Assembly (NCBI GenBank): GCA_019614645.1 | Contig: JABWDB010000005.1 | Coordinates: forward strand, 9,394,001 to 9,458,000 | Direction: 5' to 3' | DNA length: 64,000 nucleotides | Source: Stratiolaelaps scimitus | Lineage: Eukaryota; Arthropoda; Arachnida; Mesostigmata; Laelapidae | In this document: piece after piece, positions 50,331 through 62,500 of the stretch | Layout of the letters: every line of letters begins with the position of its first letter | How positions within the stretch are numbered: position 1 is the stretch's first letter | The notes under the pieces: generated by a model | Databases searched by the model: none | Seen by the model: the letters and a program-made list of their open reading frames with translations, nothing else | What the model was told of the DNA's origin: nothing | Translations under genes and position numbers: made by a program

Positions 50331-53300
50331 GTGAGTGTTTTATCGCCGGTTGCACCTCAATCGGCAGGTAAACAAATGCCAGATAGCTTAACGGCTGTCG
50401 TTGTTGTTTTGTCGTGCAATAGCCACGAACTCGCAGCTAGTATACAAAACTAGTTAAGTTGTTAAGCAGGATACGGTTACTTCTGAAGTCGAGTCCACCT
50501 GTACTAAATTGCAACAGCTCAAATGTTCGTTTCTTTTTCCTATTGTGACATACAGTATATACTGTTGGAATCTGTTGTACCGCCGAGGTTTACGTTAGGA
50601 ACCGTGTATGCTGTTTGGTGGTGAATTCGGGCTCGGCGCGTTGTACTTGACCCACTGAGCGCGTTCTTGAGCAATCAAGCCATTGTTAAGACACCGATTC
50701 ATTAATCGGTACAATCTAGTTATCTGCAACGCCGCCACCTCTCCAATCTGATCTGCATGGAACCTTCAATGGCCTTCTACAATGCTTTTGTCGCTTTGGT
50801 TATTACTGTGGGCTATTCACTCACCGCGCGTAAAGTCTAACTTAGCTAGGCTTTGACAAACGTTGACCAAGGGTAAAGAAGTCAACATCTGCTATATAAG
50901 ATATTGTTGCACAGTGCTGTCAATGCAAAACCTGACCGTGGTTCACGGGATAGGACAGAATCGTACCATTAGACAGTAAACACTCACTCGTAAAAAAGTG
51001 CGCTCGCTTATGCTACAGTGCAATTCTTAACTCCTTCGAGTTTTGAGGATTAGCTGGGTATATCACTGGTATTAAAAGTAAATTGAAATCTGCTAAAAAC
51101 AAACTAGAGTTACTGCATGAACCTATGCGTCTTGACCCTCAGTTTTGAAACAGTATGCAGACGAATCCGGAATGATGAACTATGGTGTAGCTGCACAGTG
51201 GTGCCACCTATATAAGTATCATCTTTTTCCATGCTTCCACACACTCTCAGACGTTAATATAATTTAGCATAGACCGATATACATGCTTCTAATTATAATT
51301 GAAGTAGGTAGTAACTCAACCCCGAAAGTTCCAGGCAAAAAATAAATGCGAACCTAAAAATAAAACGCGACACTTTATAGGCATTGTGTATAGTAGTTCC
51401 ATTAAGGACCTGTTAACATATGATACATGGTCGCAGTGACGTTCGCGTAGGACCCGCGTGAAGAACGTCTATACACATTTGAAGGAACGGTAAAATACTG
51501 CTTTCGATGACACGCAGTTCGGTTTCTTCGACATTGGAACTGATAGGCGCAGATCGCAGCGAACGCATTTAAATGGATTGAGGGGACATTTGAAGGAGGT
51601 TTCACACAACAATGAAATAGTTATTGATAGCTGGAACATCGCTGGTTTCGTTCCACTGCATCTGTCTACGTGTAAATGCTTATTACGCGCCTTCATCAAA
51701 TATGCTTCGTATAACTTGCCGTACGGAAGTTGAGTATGAGATGTCTCAAACTTCGAGCTTCAATCCTGAGCCGGTCGTCGCTTGGTAATTTGTAGACAAC
51801 ATTGAATAAATCCTCACCTAAAGCAAGTCTGCCGTCTAACTCATCCGCGATACAATATTAATATATTTATTAATATACCAATATAAACCCTGACTAAGGT
51901 TAGGTTCGTTAGGCAGAGAATAAGCAAAGGTGGCCCCGACAGGTCCTCATAGTAATACCTAAAGGTTAAGAGCTGAGGCCTGTCAGATAGGGGAACAGCT
52001 GAGGGTCAGCTCGAAAAACATTATTATAAGGTTAGGTTCGTTGTTCCAAAAAGAGCAGTCAAGCGAGAGATACTTTATGAGGTAATCCAATATGTGTTGT
52101 GATAGGGGCATTTTCAAGTTCAACAGAGTAGCGTAACACCCTGTCCTTGGGGGCGGCATCTCTTTGAGTCTTCGCGACGAGCCAGAACGGGTGTAGTGTC
52201 CACAGCTCGACTCGACAGCTGATGAACAGATTCGTTCGTCAATTCCATCATCGCCGACTAGTGACGGGCTGGGCTTGTGGGATTTTTGTTTGCAGAGTGA
52301 TCCGCTCCGCTGGACCCATAGACATCGATGTCGAAAAATATTATTACCACCCGAAATGGGACCACCCCTCCTCTCCAATCCAAACCACCGTTTTGCGTCT
52401 ATCCGACATCTATTTATTTATCACCCTGTTTGCGTTCAATGGTGGTATTGCATCTGTGGGTGTCGCAAATCTTTCCATTTTGATGCGGAGGCGTGACGCA
52501 AGAGAACAGGTCAATCAGTCATTGAGGTCTTGTGCTAATGTGTTGCATTGCGCATACCTGGCGTTCTCCTATTGCTGTTTTGCTGCCCAATTGCGTTTTC
52601 CAACTCGTCCAGTGGAAATTGTTGGGATGCAGAAATCAACGAGGGTGGGCTGATTACAACATAATCCATCTTGTAGCCTATTTTCAAAGTGGAGTAGATT
52701 GTATTTACCGTACAATGCGTTCCCATGTCGTCGCCATGTGAAGAAAAAGCTATGAAGTCAAGAAATACAAATGTGCAATTTTACTGTGCGTAACCCCGAG
52801 AATGGGTAATGTATCGATCGAGTGCCGAGGCTCGTCAGTATTAGTAAAAATTGATGTATACAAAAGATTGCAGTTCCCTTAATAAACCAACCGACCTTTG
52901 CCATCAGTTCTAAGCATCCAGTGATCTGTCATAGAAACAGTTCTCGTGTCCCTTATTAAAAATACAGCTGGAATTGTATGGCATCTAGCGGTAGAGCTAG
53001 CATTACGAATGGCTTCTTTGCTAAGTAATGATAACAGAAATAACTTATCAGAACGACGGGGACGAGGCAGACGGTCCATATTCAATTTTAGGAGGACGTT
53101 GACTAGACACAGGCTTCGCAATGGTATTGTACGCACTGCTGTTTACAGAAACACTGTACACAGCCCTTCATGACAAGTGAAACGTCGCTTTTGAGTGCCG
53201 GAGATGTCGAAAGCCGCAGATGGCATCAAGGGAGATGTCTCGACGTATGCTGATGCCAATTTTACGTCGAAGATTTCACTTTAGTGTTTCAGTGCTCTTG

Positions 53301-55607
53301 TTGAAATAAGACTTGACCTGCCAATATCTAACGCTGTATTCTGGGTCGAACCCGTCGTAGGTGTACGAAAAGCAATTCTGATCTCGTGCTCGCCAAACAT
53401 TAAACTGACGCAAATGCGCTTAACAGATTCACCGAAAACAACCAGCAACCAACTAGTAGACGAACGGAAATGTTTTACAGTGACATCTGAGTTCGATAGG
53501 ATTTCAGATGATTATTGCACTAGTGGGTGAGAGCTTTTGGAGATGTTTGTCTTCGGGGACCTAGATTTCGTAAGGATTGCCTTGAAGAGATACTGTGCAT
53601 GCATTTTGTTCACTTGGCTAGATGAACTTACAGCGCATAGATGGATAATTTCCCAGCGAATATATACGCCCACCTGTTTGATGGATGAGTCCTGCAATTA
53701 AGGTCTTACCTGATCCATAGATGCGTGAAGATATTCGTTGTCAATTCCCCTAATAAGTAGGAACTACGTATTACATTTGAATATATTACGAGGGTGTAAA
53801 AAATTAATTGTAAAAAATTCACCAAGGTCACAAGCTGAGAATTCATCAAACCCGCGACCTCGCAGCTATGATACGTGTCCGGAGCGATCAGCCGGCAAGA
53901 CCTTTATCATGCTTGGAGAGCAAGGAGAATTCCTCAATGACGATATTTCCACACATTTTGTCGACGACATCTCATCTGATAGATTACCACACCTCTGCGT
54001 ATTCGTCAATCGCAAATAGTGGATCAAATGTCCAAGCAGAGAAAAAATATCTGACGCCAACGCGTGTGCAGGGTCTGCAAGAGGTGAGTCTAAATATAAT
54101 TTACGCTATGCATCTATCTATTTATCCATCTATCGTCTGGTTATGGAGAAGCAGAAAATGTCACTGTTTACTCCGTTTACGCGCGTGCCAGGCAGCGGCA
54201 CACGTCTCTGGAAAGGCCAAGTCCTCACGGGCACGCAGACGCCAGAGTTCGCCAGATACATTCGTTGACAGCTCGCTACAGCTGGCTGCCGCCCGATGAT
54301 TTTGCTGAGGCCGTTCCCGATGATGTCATGAGGAAGGATTAGTGCTGGAAATACAAATGGAATGCTTGCTCCGACGAGACTCCCGGTCGTTGCTGTATAT
54401 ATATATATATATATATTCAAGCGAACACTGAAAAGGCACAACTCGAGATGACTCCAGAATCGGCCGACTGACAGACCACTCGAAATGACTGCTGTGCACC
54501 CCGCTGTGTGGTCACATGGCAGTGACCGAATCTGAAGATAATCTGTGCGGTGACGTGAGATTGTGGCGAACCGAACTTGAATTACGCGTTGTCACACTGA
54601 AGCGTTCAGCAATAGCAAGTGCTCTACCGTACAACAACAACAGTCCCCCGTCGGTCACGTTTATGAGAAAAAATTAATTCTCTTCTATGAGGATAAGAGT
54701 ATTGAATCCACATGTCACATAGATTCATGTATGTTTGCGTGTGTGTGTGTGTATTATATCAACGCATGTCCGATTTATGCTGTCCACTATGTGGAGAGTA
54801 CACAATACCATGGACTAACCAAGCCCTCGGTACCTAACGCAAGCTGTTGAAGTTACTTGCACGATTATGATGGCCAAGGATAGGTAATACAACAGTAGAC
54901 TACTTCTGTGCTCTGTCTCGATGTCCCTGTTACGCGAATATATAATAGCAGAACACTGAAAGCACAAAAACGACCCCATGCGAGAGATAGAACACCCAGC
55001 GAGAAGCTTACAGCCCAGTAAGCTTCAAGCGTTGCCGGGAGTGGAAAACAAGCCTATCTATCAGCCTTGTATCGGAAACATGTCAGACCTTAGCGTTTTT
55101 GTAGCTTAGCGATCAACGTTGGATCAATGGGACGACTGTTGCAGCATTGCAACTGGGGACAACGAGCAACGGCCGTGGGGGCTGTATAGGCTCAAATTTG
55201 TTAAAAAAAAAACTCGTTAGCTAACTAACTAACGCTACTTAATAGTAATATCATACATCTACCCAGATATTGGACTAATGAGAAAAGCATAGATCATGCA
55301 ATACAGCTCTGCCATGAAAATGAACGTCAAATTGCGAACCTTCCAAATTGCGACGGCCCACGTAAGGCAAGATTGTCGCTGGAACGAAAGTCGTCTGGGT
55401 TGAAGTGCCCAGCACGCGGCGATCTCCAGTGACGCTCAAATGTAGCTGAATGTCGCAACCCATGACGTGTCTGTGCTACGTGTCAGAGATATCAAAGATA
55501 TCATTGGTAGATAAACACCAAACTCTTGAGGCTGCATGTGAATGAAGTTGGTGACTCTGACGATAGCAATGATCGCTCTTGTTCCACTGTTTACCTTTTA
55601 CGCCCCA
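50331..55607. other. Intron-like stretch downstream of the large exon
   Basis: Mostly without coding character. It includes retroposon copy 3, a GT microsatellite near 54739 and a (TA)n tract near 54396. Between 54013 and 54299 there are a short exon-like segment ending GGTCTGCAAGAG before GTGAGT and a Ser/Arg-rich segment after a TGCCAG acceptor, which may be exons of the disordered-protein gene. Confidence 0.4.
51911..52026 (+). mobile_element. Short retroposon copy 3 (116 bp, longest) with 16 bp TSD
   Basis: This copy extends about 40 bases further 5' than the others (AGGCAGAGAATAAGCAAAGG onward, including GGCCCCGACAGGTCC), then the shared core and the CGAAAAACATTATTA tail. It is flanked by the perfect direct repeat TAAGGTTAGGTTCGTT at 51895-51910 and 52027-52042. 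It shows that the 68-72 bp copies are 5'-truncated versions of something longer. Confidence 0.8.
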
Positions 55608-55665
55608 GCCTACTGACGCTGAATCATCATCCGCCGGACGCGGTGCGATAGCACGATTCGCTCAG

Positions 55666-55829
55666 GTCAATCAACGGCGGCATCAGCGCCGCCGATGTAC
55701 CCACCCAACACCGAGCAGGTGATCAAAATCAATAGCTTCACTCCGACTGAAACGGTACTTGTCAATATTCTTTCTCTCCCTCTTTATATATATATATATA
55801 TATATGTGTATATATAAAAAATCTATACT

Positions 55830-55860
<31 letters not shown>

Positions 55861-55991
55861 GTAACAAGCCAACATTGACACGCGCTTTTACGTAGCGCCT
55901 AGACGAGCATCTTCTATTGAGTCTTCGCCGGCGGCTACCCAAGCGCGGCGGCGATTGGCGCTTGCTATCAGACGAGTGGTGTGTGTCATAA
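55666..55991 (+). CDS. Candidate 3' coding exons for the disordered protein
   Basis: An exon 55666-55754 (TAASAPPMYPPNTEQVIKIN, then SFTPTET) has a CTCAG acceptor taking phase 1, matching the donor at 50330, and a GTACTT donor in phase 0. A following frame from 55896 (RLDEHLLLSLRRRL) stops at 55991. Other phase-consistent readings compete here. A strong acceptor at 55608 opens PTDAESSSAGRGAIARFAQV in another frame, and a basic Ser-rich exon near 54193 (AAAHVSGKAKSSRARRRQ) could also be a terminal exon. The block 54.0-56.1 kb probably holds real 3' exons, but I cannot choose between them. Confidence 0.25.
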
Positions 55992-58584
55992 CAAGACTGG
56001 TACGCCACGAGGCGCTGCCAGACGAGCACGTCCCCAACATCACCACCAACGACACCTACAACAACAACAAACCCATCCGCACTTCAAGCGGCTCCTGAGG
56101 TGGGACACACCCCTGCAGCAGCCAAGTGAACTGGCGCCGCCGTCGGACTTTGGTTCTGCAAAAAATAGTTGACTTTTGTATCGTCTTGCAATAACCTGTA
56201 ACACCCGGGATGATCGAGCTGGAGAGCGAGAGAGAGAGAGAGAAAAAGACGAGGTATAGATCAAACAGCAACATTGCTATCAAATTCAACCAATGAGCGG
56301 TCATTTTTAGGTGATCTTAGTTTGGTTTTTTGTCATTCGCCTTCGTCGCCGTCGTCGTTGGAGTTGTTGTCGCCGAAGCCCGTTCCCGTTGCTGACTGCC
56401 GTGGTTATTGCTGTTATTGCTTGGGCCGATCCGGGGCGTCAGCGATCAGACATCGACCCCGTTGTCCATTCAATCAGTGACTATTTTATTCATTCAGCAA
56501 AAAATATGGACCGATTCAGTAAGGTGAAGCCTTTATTGGTTTATTAGCGGAGGTGCAGCTTTATTTACAACGCCTAAGTTGTCTAAATGTGACGTCGTAG
56601 TAATTGTGTCATACGTATGGGTGTAGCCATGCGGTGTTTCGCGGAGTAAAATTGCCTACGGTTTTCGTTTGGGCGTTTGACCGTTCCTCACCGAAATGGT
56701 CCAATTGCGCTGCAGTGGTTCGACTGAGGTTAGGACTACCCCTCTGAGATGGGATGCTGTCTCTCTTCCTCTATTAGGGAGACGTGTAGACAAGCTCGAC
56801 ATGACAAGGTGATAGCGCGCTGTGCAATGAACTATGAAAATAGAACTATGTGACCGCCTCGCGCGAATGGAAACGATGAAGCGATCAAGGCAAAAGTACC
56901 GTACAAAATGGCCACATTTATGAGATCCCGCCCACATATCGTTACGGGCACTGTCTCCTTGCCAATAAAGCTATCGCCGGAGTGATAAATCAGACCCACT
57001 GGGTAAGCCTGTTAAGCAGATAGACCGACCGTCCGAGTCTCCGGTCGCGGCAAGCCTGCACCCGAACATTGAGATGCGTTGGCCAGAAATTGGACGATGC
57101 AATTCTATTCGTATGATACGAAAAAAATCGATTTTGTTCCGGTTGCGATTTGACTTGCAACTGAATTCGTTGTTCGGAGCTGCGACGATCGGTGCAATCT
57201 CGCACCGGAGGAACAGATCGAGGACAGGTTATGCAAGATATTCGGGAGAAGATAGTAACCTATCCGAGTTCGATCTGGTTAGTGACTGTGTTCCAGTTGT
57301 ACTGTTCTACGGTACTCTCCTTCGTTGAGGCGTGTCGGGTGGAAAGCACCAGCGCAGAATACATTGAATTGCCAACATTTTTGGTGGGGGATGGTTATAC
57401 GACCCTACTGCAGTCCTTAGATATTGTACGTCGCAGGCCGGTTATACGTAACGGCGCGAGAGCGTTTAGTAGCTTCGGAGATAGTCGTACGAAAAGTGTA
57501 ATTTTACAATGACACTCATACTACTTAGCCAACTCGATTATTCTAGTAGGGGTCCTTTATTTTGGCGATGTTCTACGAGAATAATTTTATAATATTGTTT
57601 CACAACCATATTACGTCAAAAATTAGTGCAACGTTTTTACTCAGCTTTTGCACTAGAGGGCGTCAAGCGGTGATACGTTCATGCCGTTCAGTGAATTCAC
57701 CAAAATCTATGCATAATATTAGATTTCGAAACTAAGATAAAGTTGTTTTCAAGCTGTGCTGAAATCTGGGAAAAACAGCGGAAGTGTTTGAGCTCCTCGA
57801 TCCGAGTCGCATGGCCCTCAAATACACAGATTCACACGGGCTTCATAAGATTAACCTCTCCGACACTCCATCTGCTATAGGGAGTCAAACCCGTTCGAAT
57901 TCGAACCTAAACACACATAGGCTTTACGTAGACACTCGTACCCTTGGACTAAGGTAGAGAGCGAAATGTATACTCATTTTTCATGACTGGTCAATGAAAA
58001 ATGTGTCGCGAATGTATCATTATAATGATTTTTCAATTGCGTTCTTTTGCTGGCGCATGAATACTGCTCATAAAAAGGGATAATAGCATAATTGTTCTGT
58101 GCCGCTTTTCGTTAAACTCCCCTTGATACTGTATATCTAAGACGAATCAATAGACCACTGCTGTTTGAACTACGTGGATCTACCGTGCGGGAGAAATCGT
58201 GCGCGATATGTGATGATCATGCACCCTGATTCTTAGATTGATTCGCCACTAAGCAGACGCCTGGATGTACGATACGCTCGAAATGTCCGCTGAGCCCTTA
58301 TCTAAAATCGAGAATGACTTTATTTCTCCCCTCTTCGCCGACGCTATGTTCAGCCGTTAAACAGAAGCCGTCGATTGAGACAAATGAGAAAGCGCGACGT
58401 GTTGCCGATGTATCTCCTCGGTATGAGGCAAAGCGGCAGGAAGAAAGCGCTAAAGGTCACTAATTAACTAACGCGCGGCGGTCACCTATAGAGTCCACCT
58501 AGAGTCATCGGGTCGGTTCGACCACGTCGCTCTCGGATTTCTGCTGGAGTAAACCTCCAGCTGGATAGTACAATGTATAATATA

Positions 58585-58652
58585 GTAATACCTAAAGGTT
58601 AAGAGCTGAGGCCTGTCAGATAGGGGAACAGCTGAGGGTCAGCTCGAAAAAC
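58585..58652 (+). mobile_element. Short retroposon copy 4 (68 bp) with 18 bp TSD
   Basis: The insert begins GTAATACCTAAAGGTTAAGA and ends CAGCTCGAAAAAC, matching copy 3 base for base over its length. It is flanked by the perfect direct repeat AGTACAATGTATAATATA at 58567-58584 and 58653-58670. The clean duplication and near identity to copy 3 indicate recent activity. Confidence 0.85.
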
Positions 58653-59428
58653 AGTACAATGTATAATATATAAGAATAGCCTTTATACTCGAAGTACTAT
58701 GTTTATCGGCTAAACGGCGCCAGTTCGAACGATTTGTCTCCTTTCGTACCCTCTCCGCTGCATTTAGGAGTCATCCCTGTGTTGTATTTAGCTTATATGA
58801 TAAATATTTAAGTTGTTGTTTAGATGTGCGAAAAGAACCTTATGAATGACAGCGGCCAAAAAAAGATTATCAAATCATCCTTGTTACCAACACTCCGATT
58901 TGCGTTGATCCCCTGACACAATAGAGATGCGATTTGTGGAGCGGAGTGACTTGTTATCATCGGTGCTCAAAAAAATCATCCCATCGGCCAATTCTCAATC
59001 TGCTAAAGGTGAACGGTTCCCCCACCCCCCCTAAAAACGGCTGTTTTCCATTCAGATGCCCACTTCGTTTATAGTGCGTAACCACAATGAGTAGTGATTC
59101 GTTGCCTAGTAGTTGACGACTAATTTGTCTTCAATCTTGCCCGATTTGTACGAGACTGTCGGTGTGCGCATTTGTGTGGGTGTATGCCCATGCTAAATTG
59201 ACCATTTTATTTTCACAACGATCACAGCAATGAGTACCCATTAGCACTGTCACTGCTAAACCTGACGAACAATACAAAGATAAACGTGAGCCACTTCAGC
59301 GTTGTTGCCTTCCCCTGGCACTCCCGAGGCATCACGACAATGTCGGCAAGACGAACGCGCCATCTTGCGGGCGACGAAGAAACTTAGATCCAGATGCGCG
59401 AGACGTCCACTGGCCGGCGAGAGGGTTC

Positions 59429-59527
59429 ATGTGCGACGTCGCTGAGAGCGGCGGCGGCGCCGGCGACGACAGCGAAAGAAGCGCCGTAGTGGCAGCTGCG
59501 TCCACCAGCAGCAGCAGCAGGATCAGG
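59429..59527 (+). CDS. Possible first coding exon in a CpG-rich island
   Basis: ATG at 59429 opens MCDVAESGGGAGDDSERSAV followed by Ala- and Ser-rich residues, in codons mostly ending in G or C, up to a possible phase-0 donor (ATCAGG then GTGAAG) at 59528. The surrounding 59340-59780 is the most CpG-rich part of this end of the window, as expected for a promoter and first exon. No downstream exon was identified and the protein is not recognised, so this is tentative. Confidence 0.3.
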
Positions 59528-62500
59528 GTGAAGTCCGCCGACTTTGCGCATTCAGTCCCTATCAGCGACTTGTGGCTGACAGTGGCTGTTCAGGGGTCGG
59601 AAGTCTGTTTTTCCGTCACACATCGACGGCGCCTGATGCACAAGGCGTAGAAAAAAGGGGCTGGTGATCGTGTACCTCTCGATCTGAACGAGAGACGGCG
59701 CGCGTGAAGTAGCGCGCGCGGAACATCCACAAGTGCGCGAAGTGAGCTCATCGCGCGGCTGCCGCCGCTGTGCGCAATACTCTGCCTGCCGAGAGCGGTG
59801 AAGGTGTGTGTGCATGTGTGTGGGTGTATAGTTCATGGTGTTTGGTGGATGTGCCTAGTGGAGAAAACAACGAAAAAAAAAAGCCGTATACGAGATTGTA
59901 CGTTCACGAGATTGTCACTATCCGTTGGCCGATTCGGGCTAGAACGTCCAAATTGGATTGATCACCGACGTAAGTCTGGCTGGCTCGTGGGTTTTGCGGA
60001 GGCGAGGCGGGACTAATGGCATAAGGGATGCTTTTATACACCGTGAACAAAACTGAGCTCAGGCCGTCCCCGTTGAACTGTTCATAACTGTCGATACTCC
60101 GAGTGGAGTTGATTCATGAGATGATATCGTTAGAAGTACAGCGGTTCAACTTGGTTGTCTAGTCTGAGCACGATTTGGAGAAGTAAACCTATAGAATAAT
60201 TAGCATAGCGCAGAAGTGTCCCAAATATTTTCTCATATACATTGTACGATGAATATTGCTACTGCCTCCGTTGTTCGAAACGTATAAATATCACGTGAGA
60301 TCTGCTAGCGAGATAGCTGCGAGCGTGTCCTGGACACGCGTAGATGTTTCTATCAAATTCGAATGGCGGAGCTCAGCATAGACTAAGCCGCTGTTATTCT
60401 AAGCTTACCTTTGCCCTTATTTTGTTCTGCTTCTCGTGTATAACGTCGTCATGTGGCCGTGTTTATTATTCAGAAACAAAGGAATCAATAGCATCATTGT
60501 CTGTTATTAGTATCGCGAGCAGCGTCGCACAATAGTGCAGAGAACATCAGTGCGGCCAGTGGATTAGAGCTTTGGATTATGATGACAGGATAATCGTTAT
60601 AATAGCAGCGATAATCGTCAAGCGGAGGCAATCTGTGCCTGCTCAGGTAAGATTATATCAATTGTGGTAGATTATAGCGGCTGGCGAATATTGCGCTCAT
60701 TTATAGCCTAGTGATTTCGGATTAAACAAAAAGAGACTTAATACCGAGACGAGCATCGAAAGCATCTTGAAAGCGACGGGCCCCATAAGGCGTTCGCTTC
60801 TAGGTAACACTTTGTTCGATATTTCATGCTAAATATTGCTATTTCGACGATTGCTATTTCGTCGGCTGCCGCCTACCCATGCTTCGTACGATGTGTGGTT
60901 GATTGGGTAATTGTTGCCTATGCAACCCCGTTGGGATACTATGTACTTATGGTAGGGTTTGGCCGTAGGCGCGTCGACCTCTCCCGTAAGGCTGGGGGGT
61001 TGTCTGTTTCGCGTGTCTTCCTTTACTGCTCAGGTAACTGTGGAGTGGCCTGTGTTGTCTCGATTGGGCTTACTGCTCCAACATGTTTTAGCACTTATAA
61101 GGAACGGACCCGAACGTCGACTGGCTCATTAATAAGGGACCCGCATGCCGGCATAATACATAGTCCACCTTGGGACATGTAAATCAGGCTCTTGATCTGC
61201 GCCCTCGAAGGCCGCAGGATCGAGAGATTCTATGTCATTAAATTCCATAATCATTATTCAAACCGTTGTTATCGCGACTCAGTGAAAAATATCGGTATTT
61301 TCCCACAAAATATTGTCACCTCTTGAAGTAGGATATTATAAAAATGTATTTCATAACACTTCGAGCACCACTACACCACGACATTATAACCAAGCGAGAA
61401 CAGCGAATGAGTAGTTGACCTCTTCGCCGTGAAACATTGTGATTCTTCGAGTACAAGTTTTGTCTACCTCAGATGAAGTATAGATGTTGTTCGAACAAGG
61501 TGTGAAAAGAGTGCAGTCCTCATCGGTTGGGCCTGTCTCGACCGATGACGACTGAACCCTTCACAGGAACACCGATTACATAAATGACTGCTCAGTTAAA
61601 CGGACAACAGACTGAGACACCCTTTGTAGCAGGCTGGCTCTTTAGTTTATGCTAACTCCCATTGAGCATGCATAGGACCCCGTTGCCTCAGTGCTCATTG
61701 CCTTTGGTAATAAGTATTGGGAACTGCTGTACACTCGCTTACTCTCTGCACACCTAAACATATATCTATCAACCTAAAGATAAATAGATAAACTATGCCT
61801 CTAGTTTACATGAATAGTTACAATAGATCAATATTCAGTATTCGAACACATTCGAAGTTGCGATACATATACAACGAATGAGAACAATATATAATACACC
61901 AGCCCAGAACTACTTCTGTACCGTTCTGGATAGATTGTGGTCACTCAATTGATTGGCCGATTGATCAGTCTGTATCTTATGGGAGAAATGCGAGCACAAC
62001 TTGATCTTTTGGTAATGACCACAGCCATCGGGGCAGGTCGTTACCCCCTCGGGGTGCGCGCGGACTGGTGGCAGGCAGGGTGGCAAAACTGTCCATAGCT
62101 ACCTACGCCGCCGCCGCCGCCGGCGACGCCACGTGAAGCGAGTTCAGTGCAGCTTGAATACGGAGCAGGTGCTACCAGACGGTATGATGCTGCTTCCAGG
62201 AGCCAAGATCGTGTACGCAAACCAGCCAAGATCGTCGCCACGGCCGCGTAATTATTTGCGCGCTACTGGTGGGCTGGCAGGCTGGCCGCGGCCAACCGCA
62301 GGCAGTGCTGCCCCGAGGCCGCTCGTTGTATAGGACACGACGTGATCGTTTGATACCAGAAGTGCAGTTTCGCTTCTGGAGGCTTCGCCGTTTCGCACAG
62401 TGGTCCCACACGACGACGGCGAGAGTCGAGTCGCGCCGCGTTCAGTATGGCCCGGTAGATCTTTGGATCAGACAGAAGCACCGGCAGCCGCAGCAGCAGC

